Source: Pseudopyrenochaeta lycopersici
Taxonomy: Eukaryota > Ascomycota > Dothideomycetes > Pleosporales > Pseudopyrenochaetaceae
Reading direction: 5' to 3'
Assembly: GCA_003313425.1 (NCBI GenBank)
Contig: NHZP01000002.1
Span: 930,001 to 994,000 of the forward strand
DNA: 64,000 nucleotides
The position numbers were made by a program, and so were the translations under genes. Positions 9,229-21,414 of this stretch are shown one piece after another. Under the pieces are notes generated by a model. The model was not told where the DNA came from and did not search any database. It saw only the letters and a program-made list of their open reading frames with translations. The stretch's first letter is position 1. Each line of letters starts with the position of its first letter.

Positions 9229-12200
9229 ATGGCCGCCCAGACCAACGGTCGAGCTAAGAAGCCCAAGAAGTCTACACCAAACGGCAGTTTGAATGGCAAT
9301 CCCAATGGATACGCGAATGGACAAATAAACGGCCACGCAGACAAGACACAATTCTCAAGTCCGGCCATACGGTCAACCAGCCAGAGAAAGTCGCGTAGAA
9401 CAATGTCAGGTGCTCTTACCAGTCTCGTTGCAAGGTACGCAACTCTGTATATATTCAAAAGAACATGTAAGACACCTTCTTGTCCAGGTACTGACACGAT
9501 TTAGGCTGGCGACCTGGTATATCATCGTCACTCTCCTCTTCCGGTGTCCTTCCTCCCTCACCCAGATCAACGACTCCTTCCCGCCTGTATGCAAACCTTT
9601 CCTGCAAGTCCGATCGCATGCCGCGCCATATCTCGACCCGTACTACCAGACCTATATCGCTCCATATGTCGAGCAAGTCAAACCCTACACTGACCGCTTC
9701 GAGGAGCAAGTCTACACTCCTGCTGCGACATTCACCAAGGACAAGTATGCCACATACGGAGCGCACAGGGTCGAGCATGCTAAGAAGTATGCTGAGGCAC
9801 AGTACGACAAGTCTGTCCGCCCCCAGCTTCAGAACGCTCAAAACAAGGTGACGGCACAGTACGACTTGTACCTTGGGCCACACGTCAAGAAGGCGTCCGA
9901 TGCTGCTGCCCCGTACTACGATCAGATCAAAGCTAGTTTGGAGGAGATATACCATCTCTCGGTCCTCCCGGCCTATCAAGCTTCGTTGCCCTATCTGCAG
10001 AAAGTCCACGCCCATGGCCATCATCTTCTCGTTGACATTGTCTTTCCTCACGTCCGTTCCGCAAGGGATGCATCCTGGGCCTTTGTTGTCCGGACTGTGT
10101 GGCCTCAGCTGCGAATACTCTATGGAGATAATGTGGAACCTCAACTGGTTCGCATCTCGGAACGCCTGGGACGCTACCGTGATCAACAGAAGGTGGAGTC
10201 TGTGGCTGATGTCGTTGATGCTCAAACGTAAGCCGCGCAACACTTTCTTCGTGGCTCTGCTAATCTAGCCAGGCCGATTGTTTCTGAGCCCACCAAGATC
10301 GTGCCCACCGTCGCAAGTGCATCCGCGTCAACTGCTTCACCTAGCTCGACTACCAAGTCTGGCTGGGGTGTCTTCGATGACTTTTTTGGTGGCGATTCGT
10401 CTGACACCGCGTCTAGTCAAGTCCAGTCGAACGCTCCAACTCCAGTCCAGCCTGCTGAGCCTAAGCTTACCGGCGCAGAACTGAAAGAGAAGCTTAATCA
10501 AGATCTTCGCAAGTGGCAGACAAAGTTTGCAACCGCCGCTGATAAGGGTGCTGAAGATCTCGAGCAGCGCGTTGCAGAGCTCACGAAGCGGCAGGTGGAC
10601 AATTCCGTTAATGGCCATGGTAGAGCGCTGGTCGTCAAACTCGAAGAGACCGCAGATTCGACGATTGCCAGCCTCAAGAACCTCATTCAACGAACTGTCA
10701 AGTCTATTCCCGAGGATCCCACAGAAGAGGACCTTGAATCGGCATACAGTGAATTAAGCACCAAGACACGCCAGTATGGCCTCGCAGTCAAAGAGAAGGC
10801 TCAAGACGTTCGAGCTTGGAAAGCAGCGTACGATCAGGAGACTGATTCCTTGGTTCAGGCTGCTGTGAGGAGCACGGTGGAGGTATTGGAGAAGATCCAC
10901 GGTCTTGGCCTCCAAGAAGTCGGAATGCGCTGGGTACGTACTATCAAATCGCTCCTGGAGTTGTTCGCAGAGCTTGAAAGAAACCCAGGCACAGCGATAC
11001 TCTCCCCGCTCGTCTTATTCATGTTGGGACTTTGCTAATTGTTAAATTTAGGCATGGACTGATGGGGTAACCTATAAAGACTGGCAAAATTACCACAAGC
11101 TCAGGGAAACCCTCAATGAGTGGCAAGCCGAAGTTGAAGCTGTCGGATCGAGGCATGAAGGTCTCCGCGTTGCGCACGAAGAAGCCGGGAAGCTTGAAGA
11201 CGAAGCTATGACTGTTGCTTCGAACATGGTTGCCGAATTGCTCCGTTTGAAAGATGTATCCAAATGGAAAATCTGGGCTGGTGACGCTACCGATGATTTT
11301 TCAGACAAGAAGGTTCCAGTCCGTGTCTTCAAGGCTACTGAAAAAGCCAAGGAGAGCATTGCTGAGGCCTCGTCTCAGGTGTCTGAAGCCATACAAGGTA
11401 CATCAACACCACTCACTGAGAGCATAGCCTCTTCCGTTCAGAATGCCTTCTCAGAAGTCTCATCACAAGCATCTGAAGTTGTTCAGGGCAGCTCAGCACC
11501 GTCGAGTGAACGCATCCCCTCGTCCGCTCAGTCAGCGCTCTCAGAGGCCGCATCTGAAGCATCCGAGGCGGTTCATGATGCCTCAACATCTACGGAGAAC
11601 GTACTATCTCAGGCCAGTAAGGCTGCTGCCGATGGTGCCGCGAAGGCTTCTGTTGCTTTCGAGGAGCCCAAGAAAGTCTGGGGTGGAGCAAACGCGCAAA
11701 TACTTGCTGAAGCAAAACAAGTCGTCTTCGACGAACCCCTTGAGGACGATGATGATGCCACATACTCTAGTAAGCTGCAGAGCATTGTTGGAGACGCTGG
11801 AGATCGCGCGGCCGAAATCAGCCGAGCCGTCAGCGAAGCGCTCCTTGGTCCATCAAAGACGCAAGGCGCAGCGGAATCTGTATCATCTCTGGCAAGCGAG
11901 CAATACGCACAAGCCCTTGCCGCCGCTTCCAGCGTCCTATATGGTACTGAGCAGCCGGCTATCGAGAGCGCCACAAGTTTGGCAGCCGACAAGTTTGCAC
12001 AGGCTGTCACTGCGGCATCCTTTGCTATCTATGGCACTCCAACTCCAACCGCAATCATTCGAACCGTTCAGGAGCAGGTACGTTTATGAGTATGCCAGGA
12101 ACATTTTCGATGTTTCTTCAATTGTTAAAAAACTTTTGGAGTCACCTAGAATGGTCCAGGCATACCTCGACCGAACTCCATTTAGAGACTCTGCTAACGA

Positions 12201-13766
12201 AATCAACATCAGGCAAGCTCTCGTTACAATGATGCCGTACGTCTCGCAAGCGACCAGCTGGAGAGTGCCAAGGCCCAATTATCGGCACTAGTCTCTGGAA
12301 CACCACAGCCGGCGCATGAGACTATCCTGTCATACTTTGACAAAGCCTACTCTGACTCGGTGGCCGCTGCAAGCGAGCGGTTGTCTGCTGCCCTTCAATA
12401 TACTGAGTCTGTCAAGAGCTATGCGGCTGGTCCCACGCAAGGCTACTTCGAGTCCGTGTCGTCCATCGCCTCGGCCAGGCTCGCGGAGGGCATTAGCCAG
12501 GCTTCTGCTCAATTCTCATCTCAGCCCACAGGTGCTGTTGATGGCGCACGCCAACAATATTACCAGGCACTCGGTCTTGCCCACGCGCGTTTCTCCGAGT
12601 TTGTAGATGCTGCATCCAGTGCCGTTTATGGTCCTGAACAGGGGATCTTCGAGTCTCTCGCCTCGGTGGCGTCTGCTTCTGCCGCTTCTGCTGCCTTTGT
12701 CGTCTCTGAATCCGCCGAGTCAGTGGCTTCCCAAGTCAGTTCCGGCGTTATCGGGTCAGAGACTCCTTGGACCGAGTCCGTCGCATCTCAAGCCAGCAAG
12801 AACTGGGAAGCCATAATTGCGCAAGCCAGCAGTCAAGTTTACGGTAAACCGACGCCCTGGGCTGAGTCAGTTTATTCGCAGGCCGGCGCATATGGAGCAC
12901 AAGCTACCGCAGCTGCCGCGCAGCAATATGCCGATGTTCAGGCTCTCATCTCTGAGCTGGTTATTGGAAAAGAACCAGACTTCACGGAGAGTGTCATGAA
13001 TCGCTTTGCGTCTGCATATTACACCGGTGTCCCTGCAGCTGTGTCTTCCGCACAGTCTTACGCTAGCGAAGGGATTGAAGCCGCAAGCTCATATGCTGGC
13101 CAGAGTTATGAAGCAATTACTGATGCAGCTGCCGATGTATATGCTTCTGCTTCTTCGGTCGTAAGCGCTGTCTTTACGCCTCCAGCTGTCATTGAGGATG
13201 TTCTTAGTCAAGCCAGTGCTTCCCTTGATTTGGCTGTTGAGAGCGTTTCAATTGCCCTCTATGGAACTCCAAAGGGTGCCGCTGAACAAGCAAGCGAGTC
13301 CGTGGCTAGCGCTTACTCGTCTGTTCTATCCCAGATTAACGTACAAGTCTACGGAACACAACAAGCTCGTGACAGCTTCACAGCTGCTGCAGCCAGCGCT
13401 CAGGCAGCGATCAGCGGGGCTCTCTTTGGCACCCCAACAGCCGCCGACTACGTTGCATCGGCCACGAGTGGTGTCAGTGGTGTATATAGCTCGCTTTCCG
13501 CAGCCGCTAGCGAAAATGCGGAGTATCTAGCTTCTGTAGCCAGCGAGAACGCTGTATACGCATCCTCAGCAATCAGCTCAGCGGTCTATGGCCCAGAGCA
13601 AGGAGCTATGGAAAGCGCAAACAGCCGGATTGCTGCCGCAGTCGAGGCTGCTAACTCCAGAATCGCCGAGTTGTATGATGCTGCCTCGCAGGGCGCTGAA
13701 TCTGCGGCGAGTAATGTCGTGAGCGCTGCTGCAGAGGCGACACAGCGCGTCAAAGATGAGTTGTAG
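9229..13766 (+). CDS. 1389-residue Ala/Ser-rich modular repeat protein with N-terminal hydrophobic segment
   Basis: Five exons join in frame: 9229-9434, 9505-10227, 10273-10933, 11052-12077 and 12213-13766. The first about 65 residues are basic and Asn/Gly-rich. A short hydrophobic stretch, LATWYIIVTLLF, sits at residues 70-81. A Pro/Tyr-rich helical zone (APYLDPYYQTY, APYVEQVKPY) follows, then charged coiled coil. The last about 750 residues are Ala/Ser/Glu-rich with about 16 copies of a core like VYGTPxPxxES. Spacing between core glycines is often 30 and sometimes 41 residues. The pattern suggests amphipathic helices broken by a turn, as in lipid-surface or apolipoprotein-like proteins, but that function is inference. 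Similar Pezizomycotina proteins carry a misleading 'hoxa13 transcription factor' label in my memory; I see no homeodomain. Intron 2 is only 45 bases; its CCAG acceptor is the one that keeps frame. Confidence 0.85.
11340..13700 (+). repeat. coding tandem modules with VYGTP-like core
   Basis: Degenerate repeats lie within the 3' half of the 1389-residue protein. Cores seen in order include IQGTSTP, VQGSSAP, LLGPSKT, LYGTEQP, IYGTPTP, VSGTPQP, AAGPTQG, VYGPEQG, VIGSETP, VYGKPTP, VIGKEPD, LYGTPKG, VYGTQQA, LFGTPTA and VYGPEQG, most followed by xxES. The repetition is clear at protein level and diverged at DNA level. Confidence 0.8.
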
Positions 13767-15079
13767 TGTTACCCTCGAATTTCTCACCCCGACGTAGGGT
13801 GACGATGAAGAATTGCGAAACAGGGTCTCGCAAATTATCTTGCAGAATTTCATTTATCACGGTCATTGGGCGTTGTGGGTATGGATTCTGGGGAATATAT
13901 TGCGAGGAATCTGCTGCGTGGGCTTTCACACCGACGATAATTGATATCTAACTCCCGATTCTTGAGGCTGGACCTGAACTTGGACTGCACGCGCCATCCA
14001 GGACAGATTCGAGAACTTAAAGGAGCATTCGCGAGTCGATCAGCATTGAGCTACCATTAACCTCCTGGACATTTGAAAGGAAGACCATGGCCTGGAAGGA
14101 TGCTTTAGCAATGGCATACGTCTGCAGCGTGTTCCACATCCGTCGGTCTTTACAACATGATCGTCTATCATCGGTCGGGAGGCCTCAACCTACACGACAT
14201 CCCCCATCATACATCCGCGAGTTGCTTCACACATCCCTTTCCCGCCGGCCACCACCTTACACTCATTACTCGAACACGTACATGTATCAACACTCCCACT
14301 CTCAACACCATCATCAAAAAGAACATCTTCATCACCACCCGCCCCCCAATCATCCCGCAAATTGCCCTGGAACACCCAGACCAAGAACCGCAGCGGTCGC
14401 TCCCATCTGCCCCACCAGTCTCTTGCCAGCAGAGCTGCGCTCGAATCGGCACGCGAGAACCTAATGCCTGTGTATGTAGCTTATGATAGCAGATTACTCT
14501 GTTTTGTACTGTTTTCGTTCCAATCTCCGATCGCCCTTTCCCCCTCTTTATTCCCCCTCTGTGCGGCTCTGCGTCATGGTTAGCGAAGCTGTGTAATCAA
14601 GTCTTTTGTTACTGTTATGCTGTGGGATTTTTTTTCAATGGCTGTCTTTTTATTGAAAATGGCCAAAGGCAATGAATATACCCTATTTTCGTCTTCTTAT
14701 AGGATGATTGACATGATAGTGATGTGCTGTGATGGAGGTTGAACCAGCAAGATGATGTGAGTAGTTGATGTAGTAGTAGGTCACTATTGCATGGTGATGG
14801 CTGCGAGGACGCCATATTATGATCGTGATATCATGTATTGATTTGTTTGGTATTGCTACATAGGTCTCCGATCCGTGACTCGTTCATCCATCCATCCATG
14901 CTGATATTTGGTATTCCTCATGCGCACTATACACTGCGTAGTCAAAGAGTCGCTGAACCAAAGCCGGCCGAAACACAAAAACCAAATGCCAGAACGCCAA
15001 AGTATGCAAAAGGCTCCCAGAAAGTGCCCCCAAAGTAGGTCAAATTGAAGCGTCAGAGCTGTGTCTGAATGGATTGAAT
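13767..15079. other. intergenic between convergent genes
   Basis: 1.3 kb with T-rich tracts near 14500-14640, possibly 3' untranslated sequence. No gene, RNA or repeat was recognised. Confidence 0.45.
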
Positions 15080-16678
15080 TTAGTCGACGTCACTGTCGCT
15101 CAGGCTGTCCCTTCGTCCTACAGCCCTTACGCCTCCACGGCGATAGCCATCCATGACGTCCCTTCCACGCCTGGCACCGCTGCTTGGTCCACCGACCTGG
15201 CTTACACTCTCGCTGACACCCACGCTGCCTGCCTGGCTCAAGCCGGGGATGTGGCATGGGTAGGACATGTGTCCGTGAGAATCACCGTTGGTGGCAGTGA
15301 AGATGTCGCTTGGGGGAGCAGCTGGACGGGAAGTGCGGTGCTGCTTTCGTGGGGACTGAGAATTGGGACGGGAGCCAGAGGGACGGGCACGGGGCTGTTG
15401 CGATTGACTTTGACGGGAAGCGCGATCTTGAGTTTGGGAGGGGCGGGCAGAGCGCGAACGCCTGTCGTTGTTGGTGTTGGACGTGTAGACAGACGGGTCG
15501 GCATTGGGGCGGTAGTCAGAGTAATAGGAAGACTCATTCAGCTCTGAAGGGGCGGCGGCGGTGCGGGCAACGGTCCTGCCATCATCGGTGTATGCGCCTG
15601 AGTAGACGGTGTTTGTGTCATCGCCGGTTGTGAAGGAGTATGCTGCCGAGGGAGGGGCGCGACGAGGGCCTGAAGGACCAGTGGGAGCCGTGTATCCAGC
15701 TTCAGAGGGGGCAGTGTATTCGGTGTAGGCGCGTGTGTATTCAGAATTGTACTCGGTAAGGGGACGGGTGACTTCGGCCATCTCGGGTGCCTCAGAAGGA
15801 GTTGCTTCCGACCTGGCCTTCTTCATCTTCTTCTGCTCTGCCTTCTCGCGTTTGGCCTCTGCCTTCTCGGCTTCCTTGCGTGCTTTGGCTTCGGCGGCTT
15901 TGGCTTTGGCAGCTTCCTTCTCAGCAGCTTTGGCGTTTCGCATACGTTCCTTTGCGCGACGTTCCTTCTCTTTGGCTTCCTTCTTGGGATCCTTGGCTTC
16001 TTTCTTGACTAGCGGCTTGCTGGAGACGTTGGAACCGAGTTCAGAGGGTTGGGAGCCGGAGTAGTCGGTGTACATGCCGTCAGCAGCACGGTTGAGGCCG
16101 CCAACACGTGCGACCTTCTCCTGGCGGTAGTTGCGTAGCTCGGGGTCCTTGTAGTCGTTGGTGTGATCGCGGCGGTGCTTCTTTTGCTTTCTGCCGTCTC
16201 CTCCGCGCAGGCCGCCATTGCCCTCTTCAGCATCTCGGTACTCGTTGATATCTGCACTTGTGCCAGTTTCGTCCGTGTATCCAACGCTGCTCTCCGCACC
16301 ATAGCTTCCTCCGTGCACGACACTGCCTCCACCCAGCTTCGTACTCGCCGTAGCATTGGACAGCGTCTTTCCGTCGGGGCCCTTCCTCCGCATGACAGTC
16401 GTCTTGTAGTCTTCCCAATCCTGCTTGCCGCGCCACTTGAAGCCGCCGTTCTTGGCCCAGAAGAAGAACCAGAGGGCGGTGAGGGTCATGCCGACGGCGA
16501 TGAGGGCAAAGAGCACCTGGAAGCCGGGGCCCTTGAGGTCTGCGGCTGGCCGGGCGCCCGATGAGGCGAGGTTCTGATATTGGTCCCGCTTCACCAAGGT
16601 TTTGGCGAGGCTCATGTCGCGGACGGCCATGGGTGAGAGCACTCGCTCAATGGGCGTGACTTCGGGATGGGGCGCCAT
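15080..16678 (-). CDS. single-pass membrane protein with Lys/Glu-rich coiled coil and disordered tail
   Basis: This is a single exon of 532 residues. A clear transmembrane helix lies at about residues 53-74 (FQVLFALIAVGMTLTALWFFFW). It is followed by a basic segment and, at about residues 225-300, a long Lys/Ala/Glu helix with KEAKEKERRAKER-type repeats. Ser/Tyr/Thr-rich repeats (TEYNSEYTRAYTEYTAPSE) come next, then an Arg/Ser/Pro-rich disordered tail ending DSLSDSDVD. There is no signal peptide before the helix, so an N-out, C-cytosolic or similar topology is possible. Homologues exist in Pleosporales as uncharacterised proteins, from memory. Met17 is an alternative start. Function unknown. 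Confidence 0.8.
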   Translation of the reverse strand: MAPHPEVTPIERVLSPMAVRDMSLAKTLVKRDQYQNLASSGARPAADLKGPGFQVLFALIAVGMTLTALWFFFWAKNGGFKWRGKQDWEDYKTTVMRRKGPDGKTLSNATASTKLGGGSVVHGGSYGAESSVGYTDETGTSADINEYRDAEEGNGGLRGGDGRKQKKHRRDHTNDYKDPELRNYRQEKVARVGGLNRAADGMYTDYSGSQPSELGSNVSSKPLVKKEAKDPKKEAKEKERRAKERMRNAKAAEKEAAKAKAAEAKARKEAEKAEAKREKAEQKKMKKARSEATPSEAPEMAEVTRPLTEYNSEYTRAYTEYTAPSEAGYTAPTGPSGPRRAPPSAAYSFTTGDDTNTVYSGAYTDDGRTVARTAAAPSELNESSYYSDYRPNADPSVYTSNTNNDRRSRSARPSQTQDRASRQSQSQQPRARPSGSRPNSQSPRKQHRTSRPAAPPSDIFTATNGDSHGHMSYPCHIPGLSQAGSVGVSESVSQVGGPSSGARRGRDVMDGYRRGGVRAVGRRDSLSDSDVD

Positions 16679-17791
16679 GATGGGCGAGGTTGCGGGATGT
16701 GCGAGCCCAGCAGCAGGAGAATTCGAGAACTTGAATATGCGAATGCAACTAGCGATGTAGTCAGGTTTTGCTCGTTAAAATGGTAGTGTGAATGTTTTTT
16801 GGGGGGAGGGAGTGGGAGCGTGGCCCCGATACTTTTGGTTTGGTTGTCGCAAGGCTGGTGAGAAGGCTGGGAGACTGCAGGAGGTTGGGTAACCGACGTC
16901 ACCCAAACAAACCGCTGACCAGGCAACGCACCCTGCTTGGAACACCATCATCGCCTTAGGCCGCAGCCGAGTATCGCGACAAGTGCTGCAAGGTGCAAAC
17001 ACGAGCTGCTGTAGGTTTACAAAGGCCAAACTGGTCTTGCGACACGTGCAGTGCGTCTGCGTCTTGTCCGTCTTCGTATGAGAGCCTTTGTCACCTTCTC
17101 CACACTCAAATTTTGCGTGCAATCCCACCGTCACAACCTCGACATAACCTCGACACCACTCACTGCAATTATCGCGCGCCGACGGTGGTATACTGCTGCT
17201 GATATTCAATCCCCATACTCTCTGCAAAGCCCGTGATACCAAGTGGCAAATATCATTTAGTGCGTACCGTTTGGCTCGCCTTTTCAGTCTCAGTGACGTC
17301 CTGCCAAAGCCCAGCTGTATTCAGGCATGCAGCCGAGCATCCTAAGTCCCACTAGATTCCTTTCAATAGCAATTTGTCACATCGTGGCGACGATTATGTG
17401 TAAACTATATGCCACCGCTAGCGCAGTGGACCCTCTTTCCAAGATATTTTTGACATAGGGCGTAGAGCAAGGCGTAGAGCAGACCTAGGCACGTAAAAGA
17501 ATTTCTTTCATCCCGGTTCTTCGGAATCGTCTGCAGCGTACCGGCAAATTATTAGTTAAATAGCACCGAAGCGTACTTATCGACAACTGTAAATCGCATA
17601 GTGTGGGCACACCGATTGTTGCGTGTCATCCTTAGTCCACATCCTCTCGGAACCAGAGACGTCTATCTCGACTAGCCAAGCTTAGGGCAAACCACGTCGC
17701 CTGCTCATCTCCCAGTCCATGAGAAGACCTGAAATCATTTCAGGACTGCTGGAAACTCACGTCTAAAATCTTCAACAGCACATCGCCGCAG
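16679..17791. promoter_or_regulatory. 1.1-kb divergent promoter region
   Basis: It lies between the coiled-coil membrane protein (minus) and the MFS transporter (plus). It contains a G-rich run at 16800-16808. Nothing else could be supported. Confidence 0.35.
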
Positions 17792-19606
17792 ATGGCCACC
17801 AGGACCGAACCCGTAGCTGAGCTCTTTGAGCTGCAGCCGCAATCAAAAGCAACAATACGCAGACCCTCTGTCCGGCAGTTACAACCACCTCTCGATCTTT
17901 CGCGATTAAGCAACAATACATCAGATGGGGAGTCCTCGTTAGATCTACAATCATCAAAGACATCAAACCTGCGCACCTTCCTTACTATAGCAACCCCATC
18001 TTTCGTCGGATTCACTGCTTCTTTCTCAAATGGCGTTATCACCGTCGGCCTTCCCATCATCGCCCGCTCTATTGACCTAGAACGCTCACTGTACCTCTGG
18101 CCCTCCTCTGTCTGCGGTCTAACATCAGGCGCTGCCCTCCTGATTGCTGGCTCAATCGCCGACATCGTTGGTGCACGCTCTGTCGAGCTCGTTGGTATTC
18201 TATTCCTCGGCCTTTTCACCTTACTCTGCGGCTTTGCGCAAACAGGGACTCAACTTGTCGTCTTCCGTGCGCTTCAGGGTATAGCATTGGCCTTGCATCT
18301 ACCTGCTTCTGTCGCCATCATCACTGGAGCTGTGCCTTCTGGCAGAGCGCGCAATCTTGGATTTGCGAGTTTGGGTTTCAGTCAGCCCTTCGGGTTCGCC
18401 GTTGGCCTTGTGCTCAGTGGTATAATGATTGAGAAACTGGGCTGGAGATCGGGATTCTACTTGGCTGGTGGTTGTAATCTGGCTACTGCCGTTGCGGCTG
18501 TGTGGACATTGCCAAAAAGGAAGACGCACAATGAAGACGGTGTTGCTGCCCTGTGGAAGAAAGTCGTGAGGGATGTTGACTGGATTGGTGGACTCATCTC
18601 GAGCGGTGGATTGGCTATCCTTGCATATGTTCTCGCGTGAGTTTTCCTTCTCCATTACCGGTCACAGTGTAAATAACGTACTAATTTGTTCCAGTATACT
18701 CAGCACAGACCTCACTATCATCCGCACGGCGGGACCTGCGTCTCTTCTCGCAGTTAGCATCGTCCTTCTTCTCGCCTTCCCCGTTTGGATGAACTATCGC
18801 GGGCGTGTGGGTAAGCCTCCTCTTGTACCTAACAAGCTGTGGAAGAACCTCCCCTTCACAAGCACTTGCATCATGGTCACGCTATCATACGGCGTCCTGA
18901 ACAGTATAGAGTTGTTCTCGAGTCTCTTGTAAGTGCAAATGCCTGGCCTTATCGCATATCATAACTTCTGAATAAATGTGCGAGATAATTAGCATCGTTA
19001 CTGACGGAACACAGCTTTCAAGAAGTTCAACACGCTTCCGTCCTGACGACATCTCTCTACCTCTTACCCAACCTCACAGCCGGTATCATAGTCAACGTTT
19101 CCGTTGGCATGTTCGTGCACCGCGTCCCCGCTCGCTGGCTCGTGGCAGGTTCCGCACTCATCTGCGCCCTATCGCCAATGTTCATGGCCGTAGTTCCCCC
19201 AAGCTGGAGTTACTGGAAACTCGCCTTCTGGGCTCAGATATTCGCGCCATTCAGTGCTGATGTGCTCTTCACTGTGGGCCTCATTATCGTTAGCGACAAC
19301 TTCCCTGAGGACACACAGGCGCTGGCTGGCGCCGTGTTTAATACCCTCGCGCAATTTGGCATGAGTTTGGGTATGGGCTCGTGTCAGGTCGTTGCGCTGG
19401 GCATTCAAGACAAAGAGGGTGGGAGCGCAACTGGCGGTGGGCATGGAGGGGGTAGCAGCGGGGCATTTGACAATCAAGACCAGGAAGCGGTCTTGAAGGG
19501 ATACAGGGCCAGTTATTGGCTTATGTTTGCGTATATGATTGTTTGTGGAGTCATCGCTGTTGTGGGATTGAGAAAGGTTGGCAAAGTTGGATTGAAGAGG
19601 GAATAA
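17792..19606 (+). CDS. major facilitator superfamily transporter, DHA (drug:H+ antiporter) type
   Basis: Exons are 17792-18636, 18695-18928 and 19015-19606, giving 556 residues. The cytosolic N-terminus is Ser-rich. Membrane segments start near residue 68 (FLTIATPSFVGFTASFSNGVITVGLPII). The family signatures are visible: GSIADIVGAR after the second helix, FRALQGIALALHLPASVAII as motif C-like helix 4/5, and GWRSGFYLAGG at helix 6. The spacing and length fit a 14-helix DHA2-type exporter, but I did not count all helices. Substrate is not predictable. The C-terminal part has a Gly/Ser-rich loop (GGSATGGGHGGGSSG) before the last helix. Introns of 58 and 86 bases have good GTGAGT and GTAAGT donors. 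Confidence 0.88.
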
Positions 19607-20191
19607 AAGGCCATCACGTCTAGGAATGACTTTGACGAGCCATGAATGGGATCTAGGTGCCGAGTTGCCAGGTCTTTTATACTCCAGTACTTGCGTTCGA
19701 GAATCCCTCGAACTTGCAGAAGTAAAATGGATGAAACTTAAGTTAGACTTCAATTCTTTGTAGATAGCGCCTCAAATTTTGGGCCAGCGGCCGATTCAGG
19801 AATACAACTCAGGAGATCTTGATTGTCACCATTGAAAGTGACATGCTCTACAAGATCACCTAACGAACACAGTGGAACGACCAACAAAGGTCTTCCTCAT
19901 AATGGTTGCTCAACGAGGACACGCGAATGGCAGGACGGAAGAGACTGAGGTGCCGTTGTCAAAACGTAATCTAGATGGCAAAGCGGGTTTAGGTTACCGG
20001 CTGGACAGGGAGTCCAGACCAGGGTTAAGCGTTAGGCGAACCAAGCCACGTCACCCTCATTTCAAAACTCCTCCAAGCTGTCTTTGTCCAGAAGTATGGT
20101 TGTAAGACACCAGTCTCGATGAACCACTGATCATGAGTGTTTCCGTTTGACACGACTATATATACCATCTCATTTTGATGTCATTCATCAA
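19607..20191. other. intergenic, no gene seen
   Basis: 3' flank of the MFS gene and 5' flank of tRNA-Gly. Nothing recognised. Confidence 0.45.
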
Positions 20192-20262
20192 GCATTCTTG
20201 GTCCAACGGTAGGATAATTGCCTTCCAAGCAATTGGCCCGGGTTCGACTCCCGGAGGATGCA
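20192..20262 (+). tRNA. tRNA-Gly, anticodon UCC, no intron
   Basis: The 71-base sequence folds as a full cloverleaf. The acceptor GCATTCT pairs with AGGATGC, with T-G at one step, followed by discriminator A. The anticodon stem ATTGC/GCAAT encloses loop CTTCCAA, so the anticodon is TCC, which reads GGA codons. The T arm is CCGGG-TTCGACT-CCCGG. The pol III B box GGTTCGACTCC is at 20241-20251, and the A box lies in the D arm. CCA is not encoded, as expected for a nuclear gene. Confidence 0.96.
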
Positions 20263-21414
20263 CAACATCCTTCTTTCGATTGCGCGTTGTGGTTATTTTT
20301 TTGCTCTTTGTGGTGCGGCTGGGGAGGGGGTGTGGTGGAGGGATCACGTGCGTTCACTGAGGCTGGGTCACGTGCGTATCGCAACGTCGTCGAAGCCTAG
20401 AACCGGGCTTTGGCGGTAGCGTTTTTTTTTGCCAATGCTACGAGCACACCCTTATCTGCGGGTAATGCCTTTAGAACCTTGTGCCTATATTGTTATCGCG
20501 CAAAGCCTCGACCTGGCGATAGAGGCACTGTGCGGGGTATAAGTCAAGCACTGCGAAGCTCACATCTAGACATCGAGGGCCACGTTTCGACTTGAAGTCT
20601 TGGTAGATTTCGATTCGGTATGTAATGCGCATGATCACTCTCTTGATGCACTCGGCACGGAGCCTCCGAAGGGTCATGATATCAGGGTCTGCGCAGACGC
20701 GTACATTGCTGCGGGTCTGCAGATCTGTGTCGTCTCACAATACGGCAAAGCTTGCGAATGACTTTACAACATCTTGGCTCGCTCTTCTCCGGGACCCTTC
20801 GAGATCTGCACGCCTCAAGCACAAAGAAACACTCCATGGAACACAAAGCGAACACTTGAAGCGGGAACTACCTGTTTGTAACAGGGTACTAGTGACACCA
20901 AAAACCTTGGTTTTAAGGCAGCAGCTCGTTGCGAACTCCCTTGATTGGTTCACCGGTAGCCCTACATCGCAGTCGGAGCCCGTTGCGGTTTGGTTGCTCG
21001 GCTAGATGCGTTGGCCTTGCAGTGCATGTGGGCCTCCAGACCGTCGGCTGCAGATGGGAGTCGGTGAGCTCGCCTGAGGAACAGAAGCCCCGCCGATGGT
21101 TGCGCCAATTTGATAGGCTGAGGTGCGAGTTTGGAGGGAATTGACGAGGGGAGTCACCGACATACGGTTTGGGCTTGAACATGCGCCAAGTGCGCATGTT
21201 GAGAGGACACATGAAAGGAATGACGAGTGGGAGAGGTATGTGTGGTATATATTGAGCTGACGGCAGGATTATTTGAGCCGCATCTGACACTCTGATTTCC
21301 TCTTCGCTCGCAGCATTCGAGCCATCTGCTGCCATCTCAACGATCCAAGCTCTTTGAAGCATCACAACCATATCCAGCTCAGACATCACCCACCCCCCAA
21401 CCACAACCGCCAGC
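20263..21414. other. intergenic, no gene beyond the pol III terminator
   Basis: 1.15 kb. The last about 100 bases, before the small basic protein gene, are C/A-rich and resemble a 5' leader. Open frames here lack family features. Confidence 0.4.
20296..20302 (+). terminator. pol III terminator, seven T
   Basis: A run of seven T begins 34 bases after the tRNA-Gly 3' end and is the first oligo-T on the sense strand after it. Confidence 0.7.
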
